From G963555815 sp965249615 [NCBI: bacterium] (lineage in GTDB: Bacteria; UBA8248; JACPRG01), in the NCBI GenBank assembly GCA_965249615.1, contig CBDFMI010000004.1, positions 186,001-250,000 of the forward strand: 64,000 bases of DNA, written 5' to 3'. Below are positions 1 to 8,278 of this stretch, piece after piece (the first letter of the stretch is position 1; each line of letters begins with the position of its first letter). The translations under genes were made by a program, and so were the position numbers. The notes beneath the pieces are model-generated. The model saw only the letters and a program-made list of their open reading frames with translations. It ran no database searches and was not told where the DNA came from.

Positions 1-2
1 TC

Positions 3-614
3 CTAGGGGCCTACGCACTGGGCGTGCGAAACATCCTGGCCCTGACAGGGGATCCGCCAAGCCTCCCCGGGGTTCCTAAGGTGACCGGGGTCTTTGACGT
101 GAAGGCCTCCGGCCTCGTCCGGCTCATCAACCAGTTGAACCGCGGTGAGGATACGGCGGGGAAATCCATCGGTGAGGCGACGGGTCTTTCCGTAGGCGTG
201 GCGGCGAACCCCGGGGCCGGTGACCTCGAGCTCGAGGTGAAGCGGCTTCGGGACAAGATCGCCGCCGGGGCTGACTTCATTCATACCCAGGCGGTCTTCG
301 ACCTGGACCTGTTCGATCGGTTCTTGGAGCGGGCGGAACCCCTTGGGGTTCCCATCCTGGCCGGGGTCCTGCCCCTAAAAACCTCCAGGAGCGCCGAATA
401 TCTCCACAACGAGGTCCCGGGAATCCTCGTCCCCGACGCCATCCGAACGCGGCTTTCCAATGCCAAGACCCCTGAGGCTGAGGTGGAAGTGGGGATCGAG
501 ATCGCCCGAGGCCTCCTCAAAAATCTTCGCAGTCGAACGGCCGGCGCTTGCCTCATGACCCCCACAAATGATTTTGACTTCATCCTCAAGCTCCTCGAGG
601 GCGTTCCCCTCTGA
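3..614 (+). CDS. metF: Methylenetetrahydrofolate reductase, C-terminal part (5' end outside window)
   Basis: The frame is open from base 3 to the stop at 614 and begins inside the protein with the MTHFR-typical stretch GVRNILALTGDPP. It continues through a TIM-barrel with the motif AGADFIHTQAVFD, close to the AGADF(F/I)xTQ signature of the family. The enzyme reduces 5,10-methylene-THF to 5-methyl-THF with a flavin, feeding methionine synthesis or one-carbon pathways. About 200 residues are visible; the missing N-terminus should be roughly 90 residues. The next gene starts about 30 bases downstream on the same strand. Whether it is the assimilatory enzyme or a variant of the acetyl-CoA pathway cannot be told from this part. 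Confidence 0.85.
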   Translation, partial: LGAYALGVRNILALTGDPPSLPGVPKVTGVFDVKASGLVRLINQLNRGEDTAGKSIGEATGLSVGVAANPGAGDLELEVKRLRDKIAAGADFIHTQAVFDLDLFDRFLERAEPLGVPILAGVLPLKTSRSAEYLHNEVPGILVPDAIRTRLSNAKTPEAEVEVGIEIARGLLKNLRSRTAGACLMTPTNDFDFILKLLEGVPL

Positions 615-646
615 TCCTGCATGTGACTTCGAGAGGAGGTGCGAAG

Positions 647-1537
647 ATGAACAGGAGGTGCAAGGGAAAGGACCTCCGTTCCGGATGGGCTCGAGGAGGA
701 GTTTTTGTCTTTTTCCTGCTGGGTGTGTTTCTCGTTTCGGTCTCTTTGGCTCAGACCCCTCCGGGTTTCCCGGACTTTGGGAACAAGACAATAGGGCCGG
801 CCCTCGAACAGCTGGAGGACCCCCGTAAAATCCCCTTTTCGGACTTTTGGGAGAAAGAAGGGGAACTCTGGGCCAAGATTGTCGAGATCATCGAGGCCCT
901 CCGTCTCATTGATGAGCGGCTACTTCCTCTGGAAAAGAAGAAAGAGGAGGTGGTTTCAGCCTTGCGGGACCTTCGCAGACAAGACATTTCTCAGGTGGAA
1001 CAGGCACCCCGCCTTCGCGCCCTTGAGGGGATCGCAAAATCCACCAAGCCTCTCGCTGAACAGAGGACCCGGCTCACGGTCAAGCTCTCCACCCTCCTTG
1101 TCAGTTGGAATCTCCTTCAGACCCAGGCCCCGGATCAGTTTGAGAGGGAAGGGGCCAAGTTCCGGCGGGTTGTCGCCGCCGACGTCGTGGGCCGATTCGT
1201 GAAGAGTTTTCGAAGGGCGGACGCCACGGCTGTTTCAAAACTCCTTCTCCGGGGGGGGCAGGTCAATGAGCGCTGGGACCAAAGGGGCTATAAAGGTCAC
1301 CTGACGGAGCTCTTCGAGACAAACGAGGTGCAGGAATTTCGCATTCCAGATTGGACGCTCCGAGAGGTGAACCCTTACACCATACAGGTGGAGGGACGAT
1401 ATATTTTAAAGATAGCGAAGAAGCCCGAAGGAGAGGAAAAACCCGTCCCTCCTAAGACGGAAGAGGATGATCTCGTTTTTGTAATCCACGAGGTCTCGGG
1501 CGAATGGCTCATCTCAAACCTGACGGGAGCCCCCTGA
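647..1537 (+). CDS. Exported coiled-coil protein of unknown function
   Basis: The 296-residue product has a basic N-terminus followed by a hydrophobic segment (residues ~17-36, ending SVSLAQ), consistent with a Sec signal peptide and a periplasmic protein. I chose ATG 647 because GGAGGT lies about 7 bases upstream; an in-frame upstream start at 623 has no such site. The middle (residues ~70-150) is rich in E, K, L and R in heptad-like spacing, suggesting a coiled coil. The C-terminal ~110 residues look like a small alpha/beta domain (GQVNERWDQRG..., VFVIHEVSGEWLISNL), possibly SnoaL/NTF2-like; that is inference. It lies just upstream of an HtrA protease on the same strand, so a role in envelope homeostasis is possible but unproven. 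Confidence 0.6.
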   Translation: MNRRCKGKDLRSGWARGGVFVFFLLGVFLVSVSLAQTPPGFPDFGNKTIGPALEQLEDPRKIPFSDFWEKEGELWAKIVEIIEALRLIDERLLPLEKKKEEVVSALRDLRRQDISQVEQAPRLRALEGIAKSTKPLAEQRTRLTVKLSTLLVSWNLLQTQAPDQFEREGAKFRRVVAADVVGRFVKSFRRADATAVSKLLLRGGQVNERWDQRGYKGHLTELFETNEVQEFRIPDWTLREVNPYTIQVEGRYILKIAKKPEGEEKPVPPKTEEDDLVFVIHEVSGEWLISNLTGAP

Positions 1538-1571
1538 GGCCGTTCGCCTAAGCCCCCTATTCTAGGGTGAG

Positions 1572-2632
1572 ATGATGCACGTTAAAGAGCTGAAAGCGCC
1601 TTCTGACGACGGAAGCCCCCGTTCAAGCCAGGGTCCTTCCCCCGAGGGACCGATGTTCTCTCGGGTATCTACTGCTCCAGATGAGACAATGCTTTTCGAC
1701 GCCTATTCTCGGGCGGTGGTTCGAGCCGTTGAGCAGACCTCCCCTGCCGTGGTCCACATCCACCGGGGAGGGTCCAGGAAAAAGGCTGAAACTCGGTCAG
1801 GGCGGAGTGACCGAGGCTCAGGCTCCGGTGTCGTATTCGCCCCCGATGGATTTATCCTGACCAATGACCATGTGGTTCGGGGGGCGCGCTCCCTCTCTAT
1901 CAGCCTCAATGACGGCCGAAGCGTGGAGGCGAAGGTCCTGGGGGAAGACCCCCCGACGGACCTGGCCGTCCTCCGGGCGGAGGCCACTGATTTAACCGCC
2001 GCCCCCTTCGGGGACTCCTCAACACTCAGAGTGGGACAGCTCGTCGTCGCCATCGGGAATCCTTTGGGTTTTCAGTGCACTGTGACGGCGGGGGTGGTCA
2101 GCGCCCTTGGCCGTTCCCTTCGCAGCTTCAGCGGGCGTCTCATCGATCATGTGATCCAGACCGACGCCGCCCTGAACCCCGGCAACTCAGGGGGCCCCTG
2201 GTGGACTCCCAGGGAAGGGTGGTGGGGATCAACACGGCCGTCATCCTCCCCGCCCAAGGGATCTGCTTCGCCATCCCCAGCAATACGGCAAAGCTCGTGG
2301 CGGGACAGATCATGGCGGAGGGAAGGGTGCGCCGAGGCTTTTTGGGGATCCAGGCCCAGTCGGTCACCATCCCGAAAGACATCGTCCGCTCCTACGGCCT
2401 CCCGGGAGAGGCGGGGGTGCGGGTCCTTGGGGTCGAAAAGAAAAGCCCGGCAAAAAAGGCGGGCGTTCAGGAGGGGGATTTTCTCTGGGCGGTGGACCAA
2501 AAACCCATTGGCGGGATCGATGACCTTCACCGCATATTGACAGAGAGAAGGGAAGGGCAGGAAATCTCGCTCTCTGTCGTGCGAAAGGGGAAACGCCTGG
2601 TCCTTCAGGCCACCCTCGCCGAGTCCAAATAG
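1572..2632 (+). CDS. HtrA/DegP-like trypsin-type serine protease with PDZ domain (frameshifted at ~2195)
   Basis: The first frame encodes the trypsin-like domain with all three catalytic residues in their family contexts: His in TNDHVV, Asp in PTDLAVL and Ser in NPGNSGGP. Directly after GNSGGP the frame must change by one base to continue as [16 protein letters not shown] and then a PDZ domain ([21 protein letters not shown]). The break falls in a GGGGGCCCC run at 2191-2198, where one C appears to be missing. The N-terminus lacks a clear signal peptide or membrane anchor: residues 1-40 are polar, unlike DegP. I list one gene across both frames; the shift may be an assembly error or a real lesion. 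Confidence 0.75.
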
Positions 2633-2681
2633 AGTCCAAATAAAAGATTGGTATCCACACAGTGTGACGGCAGTCTGAAAT

Positions 2682-3407
2682 TCAGAGATACTCCCAGGCC
2701 CCGCTCTTTCCCCGTTTGCGCCGTCCCAGGTCGGTCATCTCCTGGACCGTGACGCCATCAAAGACAGGCCCGTCGGTGCAAACCCGGTAGCCATTGCAGG
2801 TGCATTGGCCGCAGATGCCGATGGCGCATTTCATGTAGCGCTCAAGAGAGTAGTAGGACCGCTCGGGCGGAAGGAGAGGTTTCAGGGCCGCCATCATCTT
2901 GTCCGGCCCGCAGACGCAGTAATATTGCCCCTCCTCGGGAAGGAGGTCTGTGATGAGGCCCTTCTTTCCCAGGGAGCCGTCCTCGGTGGCGACCTTCACA
3001 GGCCCGAGGGTTTCGAATTCCTGCCGAAAGATAAGATCAAGGGCAGTCCTCCCCCCAAGAAGGATTTTGGGGTTTTTCGCCTGTTTGGCCAGGAGGAGAA
3101 GGGCCGCGATCCCGACCCCGCCTCCCATGAGGACCGCCCCCTCCTTGACGGGAAAGCTCCTCCCGTAAGGTCCTCGTACCCACAGGGAGTCTCCCTCCCT
3201 GAGGGCGAGCAGTCGCTCACTGTACCAGCCGAGGTTTTTTGCCGTGATGGCGTTCTCATAGGAGAGAGAAAAAGGCTTTTCGCTCTCGCCTGGGAGCCAG
3301 GCCATGACGAATTGACCGGGCTTGGACGGAAAGGCGTGATCGAGGAAGAGGGTGTAGTTGCCCCCGCCTTCTTCTCTTCGTTCGACGACGCGGCACCAAG
3401 TGCGCAT
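2682..3407 (-). CDS. pyrK: Dihydroorotate dehydrogenase electron-transfer subunit (PyrK type)
   Basis: The 241-residue protein has a ferredoxin-NADP reductase-like fold: an FAD-binding part (residues ~1-95, GQFVMAW and the RPYS-like KPFSLS), an NAD-binding part (MGGGVGIAALLLLA) and a C-terminal 2Fe-2S cluster site with four cysteines (KCAIGICGQCTCNGYRVC). This architecture carries electrons from the catalytic subunit to NAD+ in class 1B DHOD. It sits 13 bases downstream of the pyrD-like gene on the same strand, so the two are co-transcribed and likely form the PyrD2K2 complex. The overall length matches the family. Confidence 0.88.
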   Translation of the reverse strand: MRTWCRVVERREEGGGNYTLFLDHAFPSKPGQFVMAWLPGESEKPFSLSYENAITAKNLGWYSERLLALREGDSLWVRGPYGRSFPVKEGAVLMGGGVGIAALLLLAKQAKNPKILLGGRTALDLIFRQEFETLGPVKVATEDGSLGKKGLITDLLPEEGQYYCVCGPDKMMAALKPLLPPERSYYSLERYMKCAIGICGQCTCNGYRVCTDGPVFDGVTVQEMTDLGRRKRGKSGAWEYL

Positions 3408-3420
3408 CTTGCGCCGACCT

Positions 3421-4374
3421 CTAAGTTTTTTGCTGGGGTGAGGGGCTGGCTGCGGTCGTCCTCATGGCGTGCGCGGCGCCGACGAGAGATTCCAGCGGCT
3501 CTCCCTTGAGGTAGTCCTGGAGCCCCTGCCAAAAATTCCGGGTATCTCGGACGATGTCCTCAACGGTCCGCTCGGCGAAGAAGGTGCCAAGACCGAAAAC
3601 GCAGGCGCCAGCCAGGAGATACTCTACGGCGTCCTCCCAGGTCATGATCCCCCCGTAGGCGATGATGGGGACGCCGAGGGCCCCAAAGACGTCGTAGACC
3701 ATTTTGAGGTTGATGGGCTTGATGGCGGGGCCTGAGAGCCCGCCCGTCAGTCCGGCCAGGATGGGCGACCTTTGGTGGATGTCGATCGCGAGTCCGGGCC
3801 CTAAAGTGTTTCCGCAGCCGAGATAGTCTGCACCCGCCTCGACACAAGCGCGGCCGACCTCGACGTAGTCTGTGCCGGGAGAGAGCTTGGCGACGACGGG
3901 CTTCTCGGTCGCCTCCCGGGCCGCGCGCACAACCTGGGCCGACGCCGTGGGGTTCTGCCCCACGAGGTCCGCGACGGACTCCTCCTCGCCCGGGGCCAGA
4001 TTGGGGCAGCTCAGGTTCAGCTCGTAGCCGTTCGCATACGGCTCGACCATGCGGATGATGCGGGAGACCTCTTTCGGGTCGACACCGTTGACAGAGACAA
4101 TGAGCTTGGCTCGGGGGAGACGGGTCTCCTTCAGCTCGGCCGCCCACGCCTCCGGGGACTGGGCGGGCAGGGCCAGCGAGTTCAGGAGCGGGGCGCCTGG
4201 CGTGTCCTCTTGAGTGACGACCGGGTTCTCATTCCCCAAGCGCTCGGTGGGGCTGATGGATTTTGTGATGTAGCCCCCGATGGTGGCGCCCTTTTGGTCC
4301 AGAAGCTCAAAGATGTCTGGAAAGCTGAGGATGCCGCTTCCGTTGACGATGGGAGGGTCGAGATTTAGAAGCAT
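3421..4374 (-). CDS. pyrD: Dihydroorotate dehydrogenase catalytic subunit, divergent class 1B type
   Basis: This is a 317-residue FMN TIM-barrel of the DHOD family. Recognisable parts are NGSGILSF near the start, the flavin/substrate segment NGYELNLSCPNLAPG, KLSPGTDYVEV, and the C-terminal phosphate-binding loop with IIAYGGIMTWEDAVEYLLAGA. The start is ATG 4374, preceded by AAGGGG and matching the family N-terminus; in-frame upstream codons reach 4419 but add an atypical tail. The coupling to pyrK indicates an NAD-linked class 1B enzyme for pyrimidine synthesis. The sequence is rather divergent, so a related flavin dehydrogenase such as dihydropyrimidine dehydrogenase-like is the alternative. 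Confidence 0.8.
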   Translation of the reverse strand: MLLNLDPPIVNGSGILSFPDIFELLDQKGATIGGYITKSISPTERLGNENPVVTQEDTPGAPLLNSLALPAQSPEAWAAELKETRLPRAKLIVSVNGVDPKEVSRIIRMVEPYANGYELNLSCPNLAPGEEESVADLVGQNPTASAQVVRAAREATEKPVVAKLSPGTDYVEVGRACVEAGADYLGCGNTLGPGLAIDIHQRSPILAGLTGGLSGPAIKPINLKMVYDVFGALGVPIIAYGGIMTWEDAVEYLLAGACVFGLGTFFAERTVEDIVRDTRNFWQGLQDYLKGEPLESLVGAAHAMRTTAASPSPQQKT

Positions 4375-4600
4375 GGCCCCTTGCCCTGTCTGGACTTCGG
4401 TGGAATTTCCTTGGGTCACTTCTTCTTCAAAATCATTTATAGCATGGATTCACCGCGTCCTGAAAGGGTCTCACTATATCTTGAGCCAAAAGTTTTCAGG
4501 ACTACAAGAGGTAGGATTTTTTGGAAGTTTTGTTCGCATTTACTGCGGCGCAGATATAAGATTTCTGGATGAAATGGGCCCTAAGAACGGGAGGGCAAGG

Positions 4601-5275
4601 ATGGCTGTGCCCATGCCTATCTATCTTAAGCTGGAGGGCCGAAAGTGCCTGGTGGTGGGAGGCGGTGCCGTGGCGCATCGCAAGGTCAAGGGGCTTCTTC
4701 AGGCCGGGGCCCATGTGACCGTCGTCGCCCCTTCCCTCAGAGGAGGGCTCACACGGCTTCTTCGCAGTGTCACCCCTGGCCACATTCGGCATCTTTCCCG
4801 GCCTTTTCGGTCCCGGGACCTGGAGGGATCACTTCTGGCGGTGGCGGCCACCGACGATTCGGCTGTGAATCTGCGCGTGGCCGAGGCGGCCCGGCGCCGG
4901 GGAACGCTTGTGAACGTCGTCGATTCGCCTCAGGCCTGTGACTTTATGGTCCCCTCAGTTCTTCGTCGCGGCCCCCTTTGCATCAGCGTCTCCACCTCTG
5001 GGGCAAGTCCAGCCCTGGCGAAGAGCCTGAGGAAAGAGCTCGAAGGGCTCTATGGACCCGGCCTTGGCCAGGGTCTTTCCTGGCTCGCCCGCCTTCGGGG
5101 GAAGCTGTTGACATCGTCTCTGCCTCCTGCCAAACGAAGAGAGGTCCTGAAACGCCTGACGGGCCCCCGAATGTTGGGCCTCCTTCGAAAAGACCCGCGC
5201 GAGTTCCGCCGGCAAGCCACCCGGCTTGTGTCGAGCTATCTCTCCCCTCTGAGGAAGGAGGGGGCTAAGGTATGA
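4601..5275 (+). CDS. Precorrin-2 dehydrogenase / sirohydrochlorin-forming protein (CysG N-terminal type)
   Basis: The 224-residue protein opens with a Rossmann NAD-binding motif, CLVVGGGAVAHRK, typical of the CysG-N/Met8/SirC family. TGAxPALA-like SVSTSGASPALAKSLR follows in the middle domain. It oxidises precorrin-2 to sirohydrochlorin using NAD+; some members also chelate iron to make siroheme. I start at ATG 4601, which has GGGAGGGCAAGG directly before it. The stop overlaps the next start by four bases (ATGA), so it is the first gene of the heme/siroheme operon. The siroheme would serve the sulfite/nitrite reductase encoded at 58 kb. Confidence 0.85.
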   Translation: MAVPMPIYLKLEGRKCLVVGGGAVAHRKVKGLLQAGAHVTVVAPSLRGGLTRLLRSVTPGHIRHLSRPFRSRDLEGSLLAVAATDDSAVNLRVAEAARRRGTLVNVVDSPQACDFMVPSVLRRGPLCISVSTSGASPALAKSLRKELEGLYGPGLGQGLSWLARLRGKLLTSSLPPAKRREVLKRLTGPRMLGLLRKDPREFRRQATRLVSSYLSPLRKEGAKV

Positions 5276-6060
5276 CTGGTTTCTTCTTCGCCCTTGCCCT
5301 TGCCGCGTATTTTCTTGCCAGCCTGGCCTACATCCTCCATTTTTCCTACCGGCGGGGGTACCTCTTTTGGGTGGCGACGGGGCTGGTGGCCCTGGGTTTT
5401 GCGTCCCATTCCGTCGCACTCGGGCTTCGGATCGCCCACCTGACCACCCTTCCCGTCACGGGCCTCTACGATTTCTTCTCGGTCTTTGCCTGGGTGGTCA
5501 TCCTGGCCTATGGCGTGGCCCAGATCACCCTGGGCATCCAGCAGCTGGGGCTCTTTGTGGTCCCAATCTCCTTTGGGGCCCTGGGGGCCGGCCTTGTCCT
5601 GGGAGGCGAGGCCCTGCCCCAGCCAGGTGTCTTTCAGAGTGTCTGGCTCTCTCTCCATATCGCGATGGCCTTCCTGGGGGGGGCCATCTTTGTCCTCCTC
5701 TTCGGTGTGGGCCTCATGTACCTCATCCAGGAGCGTCAGGTGAAGGGGAAGCATTTTGGAACCTGGTTCTACCGGCTGCCCTCTCTTCAGGTCCTGGATG
5801 ATGTGAACCACAAGGCTCTGGTCCTTGGCTTTCCCATCCTGACGCTTGGCCTGGTCTCGGGGTCCCTCTGGGCGGAGACCGCGAGGGGGTCTCTCTTAAG
5901 CTGGGACCCGGCGAGGACGCTTCCCCTGGTGGTGCTTTGGGGGGCGTACGGGGTCCTCTTTGTGGCCCGCCTCACGGCGGGCTGGCGGGGGAGGCGGGCG
6001 GCCATCTTCTCCGTGTTGGGTTTTTTCGGTGTCCTCCTGACCTACTTGCTTCACCTTTGA
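5272..6060 (+). CDS. CcsA/HemX-like cytochrome c assembly membrane protein
   Basis: The 262-residue product is strongly hydrophobic, with about eight predicted membrane segments spaced through the protein. It shows conserved features of the CcsA/HemX family: a first-loop His (SHSVALGLR), VTGLYDFFSVFAW and a SLWAETARGSLLSWDP block that resembles the Trp-rich region of heme handlers. Members either deliver heme in cytochrome c maturation (system II CcsA) or, next to hemA, act as HemX, which influences glutamyl-tRNA reductase levels. The position immediately before hemA supports the HemX-type role. A complete WWD motif of CcsA is not evident. Confidence 0.78.
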   Translation: MTGFFFALALAAYFLASLAYILHFSYRRGYLFWVATGLVALGFASHSVALGLRIAHLTTLPVTGLYDFFSVFAWVVILAYGVAQITLGIQQLGLFVVPISFGALGAGLVLGGEALPQPGVFQSVWLSLHIAMAFLGGAIFVLLFGVGLMYLIQERQVKGKHFGTWFYRLPSLQVLDDVNHKALVLGFPILTLGLVSGSLWAETARGSLLSWDPARTLPLVVLWGAYGVLFVARLTAGWRGRRAAIFSVLGFFGVLLTYLLHL

Positions 6061-6067
6061 GGGACGG

Positions 6068-7333
6068 ATGGAGATCATCGTTGCCGGCCTCAGCCATAAA
6101 CGCAGCCCCGTAGAGGTCCGTGAGCAGGTCTATTTTCCAGAGACGGGGCTTGGGGTCCCCCTAAGGCAGCTCAAGGGCCGGCCCGAGATCGAGGAAGCGG
6201 TCCTCCTCTCCACCTGCAATCGGGTTGAGGTCTACGCTCGTGTGGGGGACTCTCAAAGAGGGGTGCAAGCCGTCAAGGAGTTCCTGAGCCATTACCACGA
6301 AGTCCCCCTGGAGACACTGGAAGCTTACATGTACGCCTTCTCAACCCGGGAGGCGGTCCGCCATCTCTTCCGCGTGGCCTCCAGCCTGGACTCTATGGTG
6401 GTGGGGGAGTCCCAGATCCTCAGACAGGTGAAGGAGGCCTACCAGGTGGCCCGCGAGACGGGAGCGACCGGCCTCTATCTGAACAACCTCTTTGAGCGCG
6501 CCTTCCAGACGGCCAAACGGGTGAGGACCGAGACCCGGATCGGGGAGAACGCCGTTTCTGTGAGCTACGTGGCGGTCGAGCTGGCCCGGAAGATTTTTAA
6601 CGTTCTGAAAGAGAAAAAAGTCCTCCTCATCGGGGCGGGTGAGATGGCGGAGCTCGCTGCCCAGCACCTGGTCCAGCTCGGAGTCCACAGCGTCCTCGTC
6701 TCCAACCGGTCCTTCCCCCGGGCCCAGGAGCTGGCCCAGAGGTTCAGCGGGCGGGCCGTCCTTTTTGACGATTTAGAGGGAGAGCTCGTCAACGCCGACA
6801 TCGTCATCAGCTCCACCGGCGCGCCCCATTATGTCCTTCGGCGCGAGCTCTTCCAGCAGGTCATCCGTCAGCGCAAGAACCGGCCCATGTTCCTCATCGA
6901 TATCGCCATTCCCCGGGACATCGAGCCCGACGTCAACACCCTCGATCACGTCTATCTCTATGACATCGACGATCTCCAGCAGGTGGTCTCGGCCAACATC
7001 AAAGAGCGGCAGCGTGAAGCGAAGCGAGGGGAAGAGCTGGTGGACCAAGAGACCACCGGCTTTCTCCTCTGGATGGAAACCCTGGAGGTGGTCCCCACCA
7101 TCGTCTCCCTTCGCGAGCGTGCCGAGGTCTGCCGCCAGCAAGAAATAGCCAGGGCCCGGGCGAAGCTTGGTCCCTTGACCTCCGAAGAGGAGGAGGCCCT
7201 GGAGGCCCTGACGAGCGCCATCGTGAACAAGCTCCTTCACGCCCCTATCGCACAGCTCAAGAGGCATGCGGGCTCTAACGACGCCTACGAATATCTTCGA
7301 ATCGCCCGAAACCTCTTCGACCTGGATGACTGA
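6068..7333 (+). CDS. hemA: Glutamyl-tRNA reductase
   Basis: The 421-residue enzyme catalyses NADPH-dependent reduction of Glu-tRNA(Glu) to glutamate-1-semialdehyde, the first committed step of C5-pathway tetrapyrrole synthesis. It begins with GLSHKRSPVEVRE, contains the catalytic cysteine in LLSTCNRVEVYA (residue ~50), a further family block VVGESQILRQVKEAY, and the NADPH loop LLIGAGEMAELAAQHL. The C-terminal dimerisation helix region (LHAPIAQLKR) is present, so the protein is full length. ATG 6068 sits 8 bases after the CcsA/HemX stop and the 3' end overlaps hemC, indicating one transcript. Confidence 0.95.
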   Translation: MEIIVAGLSHKRSPVEVREQVYFPETGLGVPLRQLKGRPEIEEAVLLSTCNRVEVYARVGDSQRGVQAVKEFLSHYHEVPLETLEAYMYAFSTREAVRHLFRVASSLDSMVVGESQILRQVKEAYQVARETGATGLYLNNLFERAFQTAKRVRTETRIGENAVSVSYVAVELARKIFNVLKEKKVLLIGAGEMAELAAQHLVQLGVHSVLVSNRSFPRAQELAQRFSGRAVLFDDLEGELVNADIVISSTGAPHYVLRRELFQQVIRQRKNRPMFLIDIAIPRDIEPDVNTLDHVYLYDIDDLQQVVSANIKERQREAKRGEELVDQETTGFLLWMETLEVVPTIVSLRERAEVCRQQEIARARAKLGPLTSEEEEALEALTSAIVNKLLHAPIAQLKRHAGSNDAYEYLRIARNLFDLDD

Positions 7334-8270
7334 TCCCTCCACGCTGCGCCTGGGCACCCGGGGAAGCCCCCTCGCGCTTCGCCAGGCGGAAGAGGTCCGC
7401 CGAGCGCTAGAAACCTCCCACCCGGGCCTCAAACTAGAACTCATCATCATCAAGACACATGGCGATCACGTGAAGGAGATTCCTCTCCCTCAGGTGGGTG
7501 TCAAGGGGATCTTCGCTAAGGAGATCGAAGAGGCCCTTCTCCGGGGAGAGATTGACGTGGCTGTTCACAGCCTGAAAGATCTCCCGACCGTCCTCCCAGA
7601 AGGTCTTTGCATTGGGGCCGTCACAAAGCGTGAAGACCCCCGGGATGCCCTCATCTCAAGGGGAGGCAAGGGCCTTTCTGCCCTGCCTCAAGGGGCCCGC
7701 GTGGGGACGAGCAGCCTTCGGCGCAGGGCGCAACTCCTGGCCCACCGGCCGGACTTCACCGTCGTCCCCCTTCGGGGCAATCTCGACACGCGCCTTCGAA
7801 AGCTGGGGGCGGGCGAGGTGGACGCCCTGGTGGTGGCCGCCGCGGGCTTGATCCGGATGGGTTGGAGGGAGCGCGTGTCCGAGTTCCTTCCCTTCGAAAT
7901 TTCACTTCCGGCGCCGGGGCAGGGGGCGCTCGCTCTGGAGATGAGGAGCGATGGCGAGGCCCTTGGACGCTCTCTGGACCATCTGCCCACCCGGCAGGCC
8001 ACAGAGGCAGAGCGGGCCTTCCTGGGGCGCCTGGAAGGGGGTTGTCAGGTCCCCATCGGGGCCTTCGGCCAGATAGAGGGTGGGACACTTCGCCTTTCGG
8101 GTTGTGTGGCGAGCCCGGATGGAAGGAAGATCGTCAAGGGGTCGGTCAAAGGTTCTTCAGGGGCCCCTCAGTCTCTCGGAGAGCAGCTGGCCGAGCAATT
8201 TCTGGCAAAGGGGGCCGCTGAGATCTTAGGGGGGATCCGGTCCCACTTGGGGAACGATGGGGCGGAGTAA
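7326..8270 (+). CDS. hemC: Porphobilinogen deaminase (hydroxymethylbilane synthase)
   Basis: The 314-residue protein polymerises four porphobilinogens into hydroxymethylbilane. Family hallmarks are LRLGTRGSPLALRQAEEV at the start, VHSLKDLPT, GTSSLRRRAQL and the dipyrromethane-cofactor cysteine in LEGGCQVPIGAF (residue ~240). ATG 7326 overlaps the end of hemA by eight bases; an in-frame codon further upstream would bury the start deep inside hemA. Length and motif spacing are normal. Confidence 0.95.
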   Translation: MTDPSTLRLGTRGSPLALRQAEEVRRALETSHPGLKLELIIIKTHGDHVKEIPLPQVGVKGIFAKEIEEALLRGEIDVAVHSLKDLPTVLPEGLCIGAVTKREDPRDALISRGGKGLSALPQGARVGTSSLRRRAQLLAHRPDFTVVPLRGNLDTRLRKLGAGEVDALVVAAAGLIRMGWRERVSEFLPFEISLPAPGQGALALEMRSDGEALGRSLDHLPTRQATEAERAFLGRLEGGCQVPIGAFGQIEGGTLRLSGCVASPDGRKIVKGSVKGSSGAPQSLGEQLAEQFLAKGAAEILGGIRSHLGNDGAE

Positions 8271-8278
8271 ATAAGCGA

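Noticed and set aside
2191-2200. Programmed frameshift in the HtrA gene
   Set aside because: No slippery heptamer with stimulatory structure; the pattern matches other homopolymer indels in this window.
2805-3509. 234-residue plus-strand frame opposite pyrK/pyrD
   Set aside because: Antisense shadow of the pyrK cysteine-rich and NAD-binding regions, no own features.
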